Part shown: positions 8,012 to 17,700 of the stretch, one piece after another
Layout: each line of letters begins with the position of its first letter
How positions within the stretch are numbered: position 1 is the first letter of the stretch
Origin: Lysinibacillus piscis
GTDB lineage: Bacteria; Bacillota; Bacilli; Bacillales_A; Planococcaceae
Length of the DNA: 64,000 nucleotides
NCBI RefSeq assembly: GCF_026012395.1
Contig: NZ_BRZA01000001.1
Span: 806,001 to 870,000, forward strand
Direction of reading: 5' to 3'
Translations under genes and position numbers: made by a program
Notes under the pieces: generated by a model
Database searches by the model: none
The model's input: the letters and a program-made list of their open reading frames with translations, nothing else
What the model was told of the DNA's origin: nothing

Positions 8012-10057
8012 ATAAATATTTCGTTGCCAAAAACGCTGCTTAGCAATTGCTTCCACATATTTTTTAGCAAATTGTGTATTTCCTGTTGCCACAACAATGC
8101 CTGGCCCCGCTTCTGCATTCGACATATTCATAAAGGCAAGACCTGTTGTCGCTACACCAATCGGCTTATAATGTCGATACGCTTCGTTAATATAAATTAC
8201 CATATTGGCATTAAATTTTTGCTGATTTGTCGCCTTTCCTCCTACCACATAAAGCGAATCAAACAGCACAGAATCTGTGGTCATAAACATGTCAGTAGCT
8301 GTCAACTGAACACCACTGCTACTTGTCACGCTACCTAAGCGATCAGAGATAATATTATAACGTACGCCTTGCCTCGTTAAATATTTCAGCACCTCCCCAA
8401 CCTCATTGGCATCAAAACCATCTCCGATTAACACACCAACCTTTAATGTTTGTGGAACACTTATTGTATGTGCTTGACTTAAGGCAGGCGAAGAAGCTGT
8501 TACTTTGGATTGCTCGCCTGTTGGACGCTGAACCGCTACATTATCTGCAATCATTGTAGCCATTTCCTTATCCACATGAACAAACATATTTACAACCTGT
8601 TGGCGCACAGATTGACTTTTCACTTTGCCTAACTCAAAACTAAAGGCATTAATAATATGGCGCTTTTCAGGTGAAGACATACTATTCCAAAACAATCTTG
8701 CCTGTGAAAAATGGTCATCAAATGATTTACTACGTGCTCTTGTTACACGTCCCTCCACCTTTTCCTCGTAATGTACATAGCCCCCTTCTTTAGCAGTTGA
8801 GGTAGCAGGTGTATTATTCGCTAAGGAATTTTTATGATAGCTTACTTTACCTAAATTAATCGTTTGTCGATGAAAGCCATTGCGCTGATTATTATGAATG
8901 GGGCAAACAGGTCGATTAATCGGAAGTTCAGCGAAGTTAGGGCCTCCTAAACGCAATAGCTGTGTATCTAAATAAGAAAATAAACGTCCTTGTAGCAATG
9001 GATCATTGGTAAAATCAATACCTGGGACAACATTGCCTGGATGAAAGGCAACTTGCTCGGTTTCGGCAAAAACATTGTCCACATTACGATTGAGTGTCAT
9101 TTTACCAATCTTCCTTACAGGCACAAGTTCCTCAGGCCACAGCTTTGTAGCATCTAAAATATCAAAGTCAAACTTAAATTCATCCTCCGCCTCCAGTATT
9201 TGTACACCTAATTCAAATTCGGGATAATCACCAATTTCAATCGCTTCCCACAAGTCACGTCGATGAAAATCGATATCTTTACCACCAATAATCTGTGCTT
9301 CATCCCAAACAAGTGAATGTACTCCTAACACAGGCTTCCAATGAAATTTCACAAACCTTGACTTACCTTTGTCATTAATCAAGCGGAATGTATGCACACC
9401 AAAGCCTTCCATCATACGAAAGCTTCTTGGTATAGCCCGATCTGACATAACCCACATCACCATATGTGCAATTTCCTGATTGTTTGCTACAAAATCCCAA
9501 AATGTATCATGTGCAGAAGCAGCTTGTGGCATATCATTATGAGGCTCTGGCTTTACTGCATGAATCAAGTCAGGAAATTTCATGGCATCTTGAATAAAAA
9601 AGACAGGAATATTATTACCAACTAAATCATAATTACCTTCTTCTGTATAAAATTTTGTTGCAAAGCCTCGCACATCACGAGCTGTATCCATTGAGCCTAA
9701 ACTACCAACCACTGTAGAAAAACGTACAAAAACAGGTGTTTTTTTATGTGGGTTCTGCAAAAATTTTGCCTTCGTATATTCTTGCATCGATTCATATAAT
9801 TCGAATTCACCAAATGCCGCAAAGCCCCGTGCATGGACAACACGCTCTGGAATACGCTCATGATCGAAATGCGTCATCTTTTCCCGAAAATGAAAGTCCT
9901 CCATAAGTGTCGGTCCACGTACACCAGCCTTTAAGGAATCCTCATCATTGGACACTTTTAAGCCTTGATTCGTGGTCATCTTTGTACCATCGTTATCCAC
10001 ACGAAATGGCTCTAATTGTTGATCCTTCGCATTTTCATTTGATTTCGATTGATCCAC
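8003..10057 (-). CDS. katE: large-subunit monofunctional catalase, HPII/KatE type
   Basis: This enzyme decomposes hydrogen peroxide to water and oxygen. The 684-residue length fits the large-subunit (clade 2) catalases, whose extra C-terminal domain resembles DJ-1/PfpI. The catalase core shows the distal His75 in RVVHARGF, Asn148 in LVGNNIPVFF, the heme-ligand Tyr362 in RLFSYLDTQLLRLG, and PVCPIHNNQRNG. The C-terminal domain spans about 535-684 (VGVLIGDGFDANEV, LYVVGGKA). The start is GTG with a GAAAGGGGATTGT ribosome site. In B. subtilis the related KatE is a general-stress enzyme; I cannot see its sigma factor here. The last codons and stop lie inside repeat R1. Confidence 0.95.
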   Translation of the reverse strand: MDQSKSNENAKDQQLEPFRVDNDGTKMTTNQGLKVSNDEDSLKAGVRGPTLMEDFHFREKMTHFDHERIPERVVHARGFAAFGEFELYESMQEYTKAKFLQNPHKKTPVFVRFSTVVGSLGSMDTARDVRGFATKFYTEEGNYDLVGNNIPVFFIQDAMKFPDLIHAVKPEPHNDMPQAASAHDTFWDFVANNQEIAHMVMWVMSDRAIPRSFRMMEGFGVHTFRLINDKGKSRFVKFHWKPVLGVHSLVWDEAQIIGGKDIDFHRRDLWEAIEIGDYPEFELGVQILEAEDEFKFDFDILDATKLWPEELVPVRKIGKMTLNRNVDNVFAETEQVAFHPGNVVPGIDFTNDPLLQGRLFSYLDTQLLRLGGPNFAELPINRPVCPIHNNQRNGFHRQTINLGKVSYHKNSLANNTPATSTAKEGGYVHYEEKVEGRVTRARSKSFDDHFSQARLFWNSMSSPEKRHIINAFSFELGKVKSQSVRQQVVNMFVHVDKEMATMIADNVAVQRPTGEQSKVTASSPALSQAHTISVPQTLKVGVLIGDGFDANEVGEVLKYLTRQGVRYNIISDRLGSVTSSSGVQLTATDMFMTTDSVLFDSLYVVGGKATNQQKFNANMVIYINEAYRHYKPIGVATTGLAFMNMSNAEAGPGIVVATGNTQFAKKYVEAIAKQRFWQRNIYPV

Positions 10058-10170
10058 ACAATCCCCTTTCTATCTACTACTCATACATACTATGTGAAGG
10101 AAGTAGAAATATGTCTTATACTGTCTTTTAGCAAAATGACGAATTAGTTAACAATTTTTCTACGAATTTT

Positions 10171-10424
10171 TGTCGAATACCTACAAAGTTTTGTTGCTGT
10201 CGCTACGTTTCACTCACGCTTTCGCACAGAAAACATTTGTTGCTGTCGCTACGTTTCACTCACGCTTTCGCACAGAAAACATTTGTTGCTGTCGCTACGT
10301 TTCACTCACGCTTTCGCACAGAAAACATTTGTTGCTGTCGCTATGTTTCACTCACGCTTTCGCACAGAAAACATTGGTCGATTGTCTACGTAATTTTGTC
10401 GAATAGCTACAATTTCCTGTCGAT
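10171..10424. repeat. composite repeat array: four 46-bp tandem units flanked by 21-bp TGTCGA units
   Basis: Four nearly identical 46-bp units begin at 10192, 10238, 10284 and 10330 (core TTTCACTCACGCTTTCGCAC, then AGAAAACATT). They are flanked by boxes of the form TGTCGA(A/T) or a variant at 10171, 10376, 10397 and 10418, spaced 21 bp apart within each flank. TGTCGAA equals the known Spo0A box core. The same composite structure occurs at 35961-36062. Function unknown. Confidence 0.85.
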
Positions 10425-10452
10425 TACCTACGAATGCATTATACACCTAAAG

Positions 10453-10488
10453 GAAAGACTGACTTCAATAGTACAAAGTCAGTCTTTC
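10453..10488 (-). terminator. terminator of the SLH surface-protein gene
   Basis: A perfect 13-bp inverted repeat (GAAAGACTGACTT / AAGTCAGTCTTTC, 10-nt loop) lies just past the stop of the leftward SLH gene. The T tract beyond it is weak. Confidence 0.65.
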
Positions 10489-10494
10489 GAATCA

Positions 10495-12966
10495 TTATTG
10501 TGCTGCCGCTTGAATTTCATCAAATGCCCAGTGGTTGCTTGGCACATCTGTGAATAATGGCGCTTGTTCTGTTGCTGTCACTTGGCGCTCGAATAAACGA
10601 TTTAATACTTTTACTGCCTGCGCTCTTGTTAAATAGCCCTCTGGATTGAACGTTGTTGTGCTTGTACCTGTCATAATCCCTTGTGCACTTACTACTGCAA
10701 TGGCTTCGGCTGCCCAGTAATTGTTGCTGACATCCTTAAATACTTTTCCTTGTGATGCCGTTGTCTCACCGTTTTCCTCTAACCAACGCGCTACAACCGT
10801 CGCCATTTGTGCTCGTGTAATGGAGCCATTTGGATTGAAGGTTGTCTCTGTTGTTCCTTTGAATAAACCTGTTTCCTTCACAAATTCAATCGCATCTTTG
10901 GCATCATGTGTTGCTGTATCTGTAAATGTTGCTGTTGCCTCCGGAATTTCGTTATCTGTTACATAACGCGCCATCATGCTCGCCATTTGTGCTCGTGTGA
11001 CCGATGCTTCTGGGCGGAATGTGCCATCTGCATAGCCCTTAATATATGGTTTCGACGCAGGTGTCACTTCTTCTTCCACTTTTACTTCCTCTTTCACTTG
11101 CTCCTTTTTCACTGGTGCATACAGAATTGAGAATGTCGAGAACTTGGTTACCTCAAACGTAACACCTCGTACACCTGCTTTGAAATCTACCACTTTGCCA
11201 CGTACAACTTCTTTCGTACCATCACTATGCTCAATATAGACCGCTAAATTAGCTAGCTGCTCCTGTGTCACATTTTGCGGTAATGGTAGTGTCAGCGTTA
11301 CAGGACGATTCTGCATATTCGTTTCAATCGTCATTGGTTGTCCTAACAGTGTAATCGTTGCATTATTTGTGAACTGCTGTACGCTTGTCTCTGCTTTGGC
11401 ACGCTCTTCTAATTGTTGCTTTGTTGTCTGTGCTTTCACAGGTACAACACGGAAATAAAAATCATGATCAAAATTGGCTAAAGATGTTGCAGGGATATCG
11501 AATTTGACTGCTTCCATATCAATACCTAAGCCTGTTTGACCTTCTGCTAGTAATCGTGCCGCTTCTCTTGCAATGCCTACTGTTGTTTCACTTACTTGTT
11601 GCTGCTCATCTGGAATAACCATCCGTGATTGTTTCGTCGCTTGATTCACTAATTTTTCAATGGATTCTCTTGCATTCTCTGGTGTAAAGTTCACTGTATC
11701 TTTTACTACCCCACCATTATTTTCACGTGTAATGACCGTTTGTACTAGCACTGCATTTGGATTACTCGCATCGACTACATTGACTGTAATTCGGTTCGAT
11801 GGAACAGGACTAGGCAAATCTGATGATGGTGTCGAATCTATTATAGTTGGTGGCGTTACATCTGGTAATGATATAGCATTCCATTTTGCATACAGCGTTA
11901 GATTGTCAGTCACTTTATCTGTTGCAAAATTCCATAGTGTTTGGAGTGTGGCCTCTTTATACCAACCTACAAATGTGTAACCAGCTCTTGTTGGTGGTGA
12001 TGGAACTGTAACTCCTGCTCCATTGGCAACCGTTTGTCCCTCCACTGCTGTTCCTCCTTGACTATCAAACATCACAGTTTTTGAAGGGTTTGACTGTGTT
12101 GTGAATCGCCATGTGGTATTATTTTTAATACCCTCGTACCAGTCCCAAATAGAGGTATTAGGCTGATCAATCCGAAAACCTCCGCTCCCTATATCTTTTG
12201 ATTGGATATAGTAAGCTGTGTCATACGCCAAATTTTCTTTTAAATCAATTGTAACGGTATCGTTTGTAACCGTTACATTGGATGAGCTTGAAGAAAATTC
12301 TTCTACTACACTATCATCTGAAACTTTACGAATTTCATATACATCACTATCTGAATCTGTGTTGCCAATAATCCCATTGAATGTTAAGGCTAAATTCGTA
12401 TCAATGGCAACATCTGTAGCATTATTTGCTGGAAAATAGGATTTGACAATTGGTTTTGTTGTAAAATTCCATGTCGTTTTATCTGAAATTCCTCCATAGA
12501 CACTAGTTCCTGCTAAATTTTGGAAAGCACCTGCATCTATCATAATATAATAAGAACGATTATATTTTATAGAAAAATGAATCTTTACTTTATTACCATT
12601 TATTGAAACGCCGCCACCCGTTGCTTCATTTGATGAAATCCAAGCATCGTCATCGGCATTATAAAGTTTAATTTTCTTTCCAGATACTCCTCTGACGTTC
12701 TCATTAAATGTTAGTGTTACAGTAGCAATATCCGTACTATCATCTGCTGGCTCATACGTCACAACAGAAAGTGGATTTGATGGTATTATCAGCGGGATAC
12801 ATCCAATTGGATTTATTATACATGGATCCTGTATAGGTATACATGCACCTCCTGGAATAGGATTCGGTATACATGGTGGCTCTATCGCTGTCGCCTGTGT
12901 AGGGCTCATCATTAATTGTAGCCAAATCACTATCACTGTTAGTAGCATCAGACTCCATTTTTTCAT
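10495..12966 (-). CDS. SLH-anchored surface protein with Big_5 and InlB-type domains
   Basis: An 823-residue secreted protein. A signal peptide (residues 1-27, MKKWSLMLLTVIVIWLQ...) precedes a Pro/Cys/Ile-rich segment (28-65), two Ig-like Big_5 domains (about 66-171 and 172-292, each ending TTWNFTTK or TTWRFTTQ), an InlB-type beta-grasp repeat (about 295-365, GYTFVGWYKEA and LTLYAKW), a helical-beta linker, and three C-terminal SLH motifs (about 640-823: YIKGYADGTFRPEASVTRAQ, FKGTTETTFNPNGSITRAQ, MTGTSTTTFNPEGYLTRAQ). SLH motifs bind pyruvylated secondary cell-wall polymer, so it sits on the cell surface. The last 430 or so residues are almost the same as those of the large protein at 42.6-47.9 kb. 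The ATG has an AAGGAGTG site. Ligand unknown. Confidence 0.9.
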   Translation of the reverse strand: MKKWSLMLLTVIVIWLQLMMSPTQATAIEPPCIPNPIPGGACIPIQDPCIINPIGCIPLIIPSNPLSVVTYEPADDSTDIATVTLTFNENVRGVSGKKIKLYNADDDAWISSNEATGGGVSINGNKVKIHFSIKYNRSYYIMIDAGAFQNLAGTSVYGGISDKTTWNFTTKPIVKSYFPANNATDVAIDTNLALTFNGIIGNTDSDSDVYEIRKVSDDSVVEEFSSSSSNVTVTNDTVTIDLKENLAYDTAYYIQSKDIGSGGFRIDQPNTSIWDWYEGIKNNTTWRFTTQSNPSKTVMFDSQGGTAVEGQTVANGAGVTVPSPPTRAGYTFVGWYKEATLQTLWNFATDKVTDNLTLYAKWNAISLPDVTPPTIIDSTPSSDLPSPVPSNRITVNVVDASNPNAVLVQTVITRENNGGVVKDTVNFTPENARESIEKLVNQATKQSRMVIPDEQQQVSETTVGIAREAARLLAEGQTGLGIDMEAVKFDIPATSLANFDHDFYFRVVPVKAQTTKQQLEERAKAETSVQQFTNNATITLLGQPMTIETNMQNRPVTLTLPLPQNVTQEQLANLAVYIEHSDGTKEVVRGKVVDFKAGVRGVTFEVTKFSTFSILYAPVKKEQVKEEVKVEEEVTPASKPYIKGYADGTFRPEASVTRAQMASMMARYVTDNEIPEATATFTDTATHDAKDAIEFVKETGLFKGTTETTFNPNGSITRAQMATVVARWLEENGETTASQGKVFKDVSNNYWAAEAIAVVSAQGIMTGTSTTTFNPEGYLTRAQAVKVLNRLFERQVTATEQAPLFTDVPSNHWAFDEIQAAAQ

Positions 12967-13010
12967 AAAAACACTCCTTCTTTTTTCATTTTGTCTTATT
13001 CGTCATCCGA

Positions 13011-13058
13011 ACGACATCATTATACAAAATCCCCTGTTGCAATTTTGTGACATAAGTC
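13011..13058 (-). promoter_or_regulatory. duplicated promoter region, copy upstream of the SLH gene
   Basis: Nearly identical to 13456-13502. On the minus strand it reads TTTTGTGACATAAG complement, TTGCAACAGG, then a -10-like TATAAT (13019-13024) about 50 bp before the SLH gene start. The shared upstream block (GTCACA...TTGCAACAG) may be a regulator site. Confidence 0.6.
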
Positions 13059-13119
13059 CATTTGGCAATAAGAAATGGAGACACACTCTTTTCAATGTCC
13101 CTCCATCTAGCCATTATTG

Positions 13120-13419
13120 TCACTTCTGTGCAACATCCAGTGTAGTAACAGCCTCACCCACCACAGGTACAACTAATGATTTCCCTGCAATAATTCGTGT
13201 ATCTGCTAATTCATTTTCTGCTTTCACCAATTGAATCCAATCATTTGCACTCATATTCCCTCGATATTGTGCTGCTAATGACCATAAGCTATCCCCATGT
13301 TCAACTCGTACTTTCTTGTATAGAACATCACCTGGATCTGTCGCCAAAAGATAAATTACAAATAACAAACAAGTTACTAGTAATATTGCAATATGCGGAT
13401 ATTTCTTCATTTTTTTCAT
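13120..13419 (-). CDS. small membrane-anchored LysM protein, YneA-like
   Basis: A 99-residue protein with an N-terminal membrane helix (about 7-27, HIAILLVTCLLFVIYLLA) and one LysM-like domain (about 36-90: VEHGDSLWSLAAQYRG, then IIAGKSLVVPV). Size and layout match YneA, the SOS-induced cell-division suppressor of Bacillus. However, there is no lexA neighbour and no LexA box (CGAAC-N4-GTTCG) upstream, so regulation would differ and it may be a paralog. ATG at 13419 has an AGGGGG site 6 bp upstream; the ATG at 13425 is too close to it. It shares a duplicated promoter with the SLH gene downstream. Confidence 0.65.
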   Translation of the reverse strand: MKKMKKYPHIAILLVTCLLFVIYLLATDPGDVLYKKVRVEHGDSLWSLAAQYRGNMSANDWIQLVKAENELADTRIIAGKSLVVPVVGEAVTTLDVAQK

Positions 13420-13455
13420 ATTCATCCCCCTAAAAATAGGTCTATTCTTATATAT

Positions 13456-13502
13456 ACGACATGATTATACACAATACCTGTTGCAAATCTGTGACAAAAG
13501 TC
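13456..13502 (-). promoter_or_regulatory. duplicated promoter region, copy upstream of the LysM gene
   Basis: A 47-bp block almost the same as 13011-13058. Minus strand: GACTTTTGTCACAG, then TTGCAACAGG and TATAAT (13464-13469) about 45 bp before the LysM gene start. The spacer between TTGCAA and TATAAT differs by one base between the copies. Confidence 0.6.
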
Positions 13503-13518
13503 GAATTTTGAGCAAACA

Positions 13519-13557
13519 AAAAGACCTAGAAAGACGGTTCATCTTTCTAAATCTTTT
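13519..13557 (-). terminator. possible terminator downstream of the BTAD regulator
   Basis: A 16-bp stem with two central mismatches (AAAAGACCTAGAAAGA / TCTTTCTAAATCTTTT), about 110 bp beyond the regulator stop. On the minus strand it ends in TCTTTTTGTTTGC. Confidence 0.6.
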
Positions 13558-13565
13558 CCATTTCC

Positions 13566-13585
13566 CCTGTATTAACAGTTTGTAA
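13566..13585. repeat. fragment of dispersed repeat R1
   Basis: The segment CCTGTATTAACAGTTTGTAA resembles the left end of R1 (CCTGTATAAACAGGCTGTAA at 8011-7992, minus strand; CCCGTATTAACAGGCTGTAA at 39256 on). Only this end is present. Confidence 0.5.
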
Positions 13586-13667
13586 TAGCCTCTCTCCAAA
13601 ATATAAGGAAAAGGTAAAATGTTTCAGTGGGAATCAAACAACCTATAAACATCCAATTAGTTCAACT

Positions 13668-14792
13668 TTAGGGTTGTTCAAGTAATTTCTTATAATGTGC
13701 TTGCAATGCGGTAGTTGGCTCTACCCCTAAATCTTGTTGTAACAAACGAACGTAGTCTACATAATATTTTTGTACCCCTTGTATACCATCTAGTTGATAA
13801 TACATGTTCAACTCAATTTTTCTTAACCTGTCATCATAAAGGTCGAATTGTTTCCAACGCTCGGTCATTTGTAAAACTTTTAGTGGATTGACTTGTTCTC
13901 GTTCGAAATAAGCGATACATTCATTCGTGAGTTTCACAAAATAAAGATGGAATTTCAAACGTAAATTGACACACCATTCACTATCCAATTCATCAAGTAA
14001 CATTCCTCGGTAATTTTGTATAACCTGCTCAAAATTTTGTATATTCATAACCGTTAATTGAGAAGACTCTACAGCTAATGCTTCCAATTGTCTTGCATCG
14101 ATTTGTAGTTCTACATCATTTCGCTGTAATCGGTAACCACTGCCTGTTGATATAACAGAAAGATTTGTCTGATATTCTCTCAATGTTTTATTTAATCGAC
14201 TAATAGTGCTTCTAAAATTGGTATCTGCACTTTCTTTTGTGTTATTCGGCCAAATGGCGTCTATTATCTTCCACTTCGATACATCATTATTCTCTGCCTG
14301 CAAAAGCATATAGACAAATAACTCCACACATTTCATCGTTTTCCAGCGTATCGGTTGAAATTCATCATTTACATAGACAGACACCTTGCCAAAAAGTGAT
14401 ATTTTTACTTGCTGTACATCTCTTGTAGCAGCTATATGATGCTTACTTACACGTTGAATGGCACGTACTATAGCATCTTCCATGACAGGCTTCAATAAAT
14501 AATCTGTGGCATCAACGTCAAATGCCTGCAGCGCATATTGATTGTAGGCTGTAATAAAAACAATTTCTCCCGTGTAGCCATTTATACGTAATTTTTCTGC
14601 TAACTCCATACCTGTTATTTCAGGCATCTCAATGTCGAGAAACAGAACGTCTGGCTGCTGATTATGTAAAGCTTCTAATACATCAAAAGCATTATCATAG
14701 CAGCCAAGCACTTCCACAGATTGTTTGGTTAAAAGTCTTGCTATATGCTCACTTGTTAATGCTTCATCATCTACAACGATTGCTCGTATCAT
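13668..14792 (-). CDS. response regulator with BTAD/SARP-like output domain
   Basis: A 374-residue protein. An N-terminal receiver (residues 1-120) has Asp53 in LFLDIEMPEITG. A winged-helix-like segment follows (about 130-225, KVSVYVNDEFQPIRWKTMKC, DVSKWKIIDAIWPNN), then a bacterial transcriptional activator (BTAD, TPR-like) region to the end (EWCVNLRLKFHLYFVKLTNE, YYQLDGIQGVQKYYVDYVR). This architecture is known from Firmicute regulators related to SARP proteins. It overlaps the hybrid kinase gene by ATGA, so the two are translationally coupled and almost certainly a signalling pair. DNA targets are unknown. Confidence 0.9.
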   Translation of the reverse strand: MIRAIVVDDEALTSEHIARLLTKQSVEVLGCYDNAFDVLEALHNQQPDVLFLDIEMPEITGMELAEKLRINGYTGEIVFITAYNQYALQAFDVDATDYLLKPVMEDAIVRAIQRVSKHHIAATRDVQQVKISLFGKVSVYVNDEFQPIRWKTMKCVELFVYMLLQAENNDVSKWKIIDAIWPNNTKESADTNFRSTISRLNKTLREYQTNLSVISTGSGYRLQRNDVELQIDARQLEALAVESSQLTVMNIQNFEQVIQNYRGMLLDELDSEWCVNLRLKFHLYFVKLTNECIAYFEREQVNPLKVLQMTERWKQFDLYDDRLRKIELNMYYQLDGIQGVQKYYVDYVRLLQQDLGVEPTTALQAHYKKLLEQP

Positions 14793-17700
14793 TCTGTTTC
14801 CTCCATTTTTTTACTGAATGGTATAGTGATATGAACTGTTGTTCCTACACCTTCTAAGCTATTGATGGTCAATCCTTGTCCATATTCAATTATTAAACGC
14901 TTGTGTACATTCTTTAATCCAATATGCCCTTGTAATGCAGTACTTTCTAATAAAGTGTTCACTTTTTCCGCTGACATTCCTATACCATTATCATGTATGG
15001 TTATTTGTAAAACATCACTCACTCTATAGGCTGTTATTACTACTGTTCCGCCAGCACGTCTTTTTAATAAACCATGACGAATTGCATTTTCTACAAGTGG
15101 CTGAATAATGAGCGCAGGAATTTGCACTAGCAATGCTTCCTCCGCTATTTCAAATTCCACCTCTAAGCGACTACCAAAGCGCGCCTTCTCTAGCACAACA
15201 TACGATTGCACATGTGAAAGCTCTGTTTTTAAGCTAATCAACGATTGTTTAGGGTTCATATCAAAGCTTTTCCGTAAATAATTGCTAAGTTCGCCCAATA
15301 ATTGTCCTGCTCGCTCTGGATTGCTGTAGCATAAAGACATAATAATGCTTAAGGCGTTATATAAAAAATGCGGTTGAATTTGTGATTGTAGAAAGACTGT
15401 TTCCATCTGAATGGCCTCTTGCATCGCTTCCTTCATTTTCAATAAAGTGGTGACGCGTGCCTTTAGTTCTCTCATATCAAGTGGTTTAGCTAAAAAATCA
15501 TTTGCCCCTACTTCAAGCCCTTTAGCAATATCTTCAGTCGTGTTCCGAATCGTTAAAAGTAATATTGGTAGCTCGTATAATGGGTAACGCTGACGGATTT
15601 GCTGACATACTTCATAGCCAGACATATTCGGCATCATTACATCTAGTAATACAATCGCTACATCTTTTGTCTTACTAAGAATGTGCAATGCTTGTTGACC
15701 ATCATAGGCAATCAATGTTTCATATTCGTCACTTGGGAAAATTTCTTGTAATAGCTTATTCGTTAAAGGCTCGTCATCTACTAACAAAATTTTTATTCTT
15801 TTTCCTACCATATGGTCTACAAGCTTTACTTCCTCTGTTCTAGGCAATGTTAGTGCTTTTTCTCGTTTATAGGCTTGTACTTGCTCTGCACTAGCTTTTG
15901 GTAATGCCATAACGAAATGGGAGCCAATACCTACTGTAGAATCCTCTAAATCTAAACTGCCTTCCATATGTATTGCTAGCTGTTTAGAAATGGCTAATCC
16001 CATACCTATTGTTCGGGCAGTCATAGCAGAATCGATATTTGCAGATAGCTCTTCATTTTCAAAAAGCTGTGATTGCATTTTTTCACTTATGCCACTGCCT
16101 GTATCTATGACGTGAATCGCTATTAAATTTCCTTGGCTTGTTGCACGTATCTCGATATACCCTTGCACTGTATGATTTAATGCGTTGCTTACTAAATTGA
16201 CTAAAATTTGCTTACAACGATTTTCATCTGTATACATATAATACATACCACTTGGAATGCGATTAATCAGTTGTACAGCATCATTTTTCTTCATATGCTG
16301 AAACATATCTATAATAGCTTGTACAGTACCATTCACATCAAATAGCTGACACTGTATCCGCAGACGGTTATGACGAATATTTTGAAAATCAATAATATCA
16401 TTCACTAGAGTAGAAAGCCTTGACGCAAGTGTGATGATATAGGATAGATTCTCTTGCTGTTTTTCTGTACCTTGCTGTATGGCAACTCGTGCGATATCGA
16501 CAATGCCATGTAGTGGCGTTTTGAATTCATGTGATGTACGGATTAAAAATTCATCTTTTAGTTTATCTGTCTCAATCAATTCATTGCTCATTTTCTCCAA
16601 ATCATTATACGCTTTTATATACTGTCCAATTAAAAATATCGTTGTGCCTATTAAAAAATAAAATAAGACAATGATAGACATGATATCTGTCTTAATAATC
16701 GAATAAAAATACAAAAAATCACTCAAGAATACCATCAATACAAGAACAATACTTATCAATATAAAGAAAGCTGACTGCCTATTTAATATCGTGTATGTAC
16801 GATGTTTAATACTATTTCGTATAAGTAACGCCATACATAAATAACTTAATATATATGAAGGCGCTATACATTTTTCCACAATAAATAAATAAGAAGAGGG
16901 GATACAAGTAACTAATGCGATGTTCCCCAACATTACCAAAACAATACCTCGACTATATATACGTGGAATAAACGCACTTTCCAATTCTCGAATAAATAAG
17001 CTAATAAAAATAATACTCAAACATACAGCTACAATCTTTAGCTTGATAACATATAAAAACGGCATATTCGGTAGAAAATGATAGAATACTTTTTCATTTC
17101 CTGTTGCCATAATAAAGGCATAGCTCACACAGCTACTAGCGAAATATAAGAAGCGTTTATCTTTCCTTCTTTTTATGTAAATACTTATATAATAAATACT
17201 CGAAAGTAATAGACCCGAAATACTAATAACATCCAAAATAGTTGCTCGCATATGTGTTGCTAGTATATCCTTTTCACTTCCTAAAAAAATACTTTGAATG
17301 ATACCACCATTGTAATAATCCAAATTGGCTACTTGCACGACAACATCAATAGTAGCTGCTTCCGCTGTGAAAAAGGTAGTTAATGGCGCCACTTGACTTT
17401 TATAGCCCTGCTCTATACTAGAGGCTGGCTGCCCAACACTCCCTACTTCCTTTCCATTGACAAAAACTTTACTAGCAGCTCGCACATTCACTAATTTCAA
17501 ACCATATCGTTGTTGTTCCGTAGCATCTATTTTCACTGTCAAATGGTATGTACCTATTCCTTGATCTTGCATTGGTTTCGCTATCCCTGCTCCTATCCAT
17601 CGACTAGGTACCTGAAGAGACACGCTCTCCAAAGATGATGTATTCGTTATTTGTGTCGGCGTCAATAATTGATGTGGATAAAATGTCCACTCGCCATCTA

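Larger units (their letters stand above)
10058..10494. other. intergenic region upstream of katE holding a composite repeat
   Basis: These 437 bp contain no credible gene. They hold the katE 5' region, the composite repeat array (10171-10424) and the terminator of the following SLH gene. Short ORFs through the array come from repetition: the 46-bp unit is not a multiple of three. Confidence 0.7.

Noticed and set aside
10192-10375. CRISPR-like tandem repeats
   Set aside because: The 46-bp units are directly adjacent without unique spacers, and no cas genes are present.
13420-13520. LexA box for the YneA-like gene
   Set aside because: No CGAAC-N4-GTTCG-like sequence is present before the gene.
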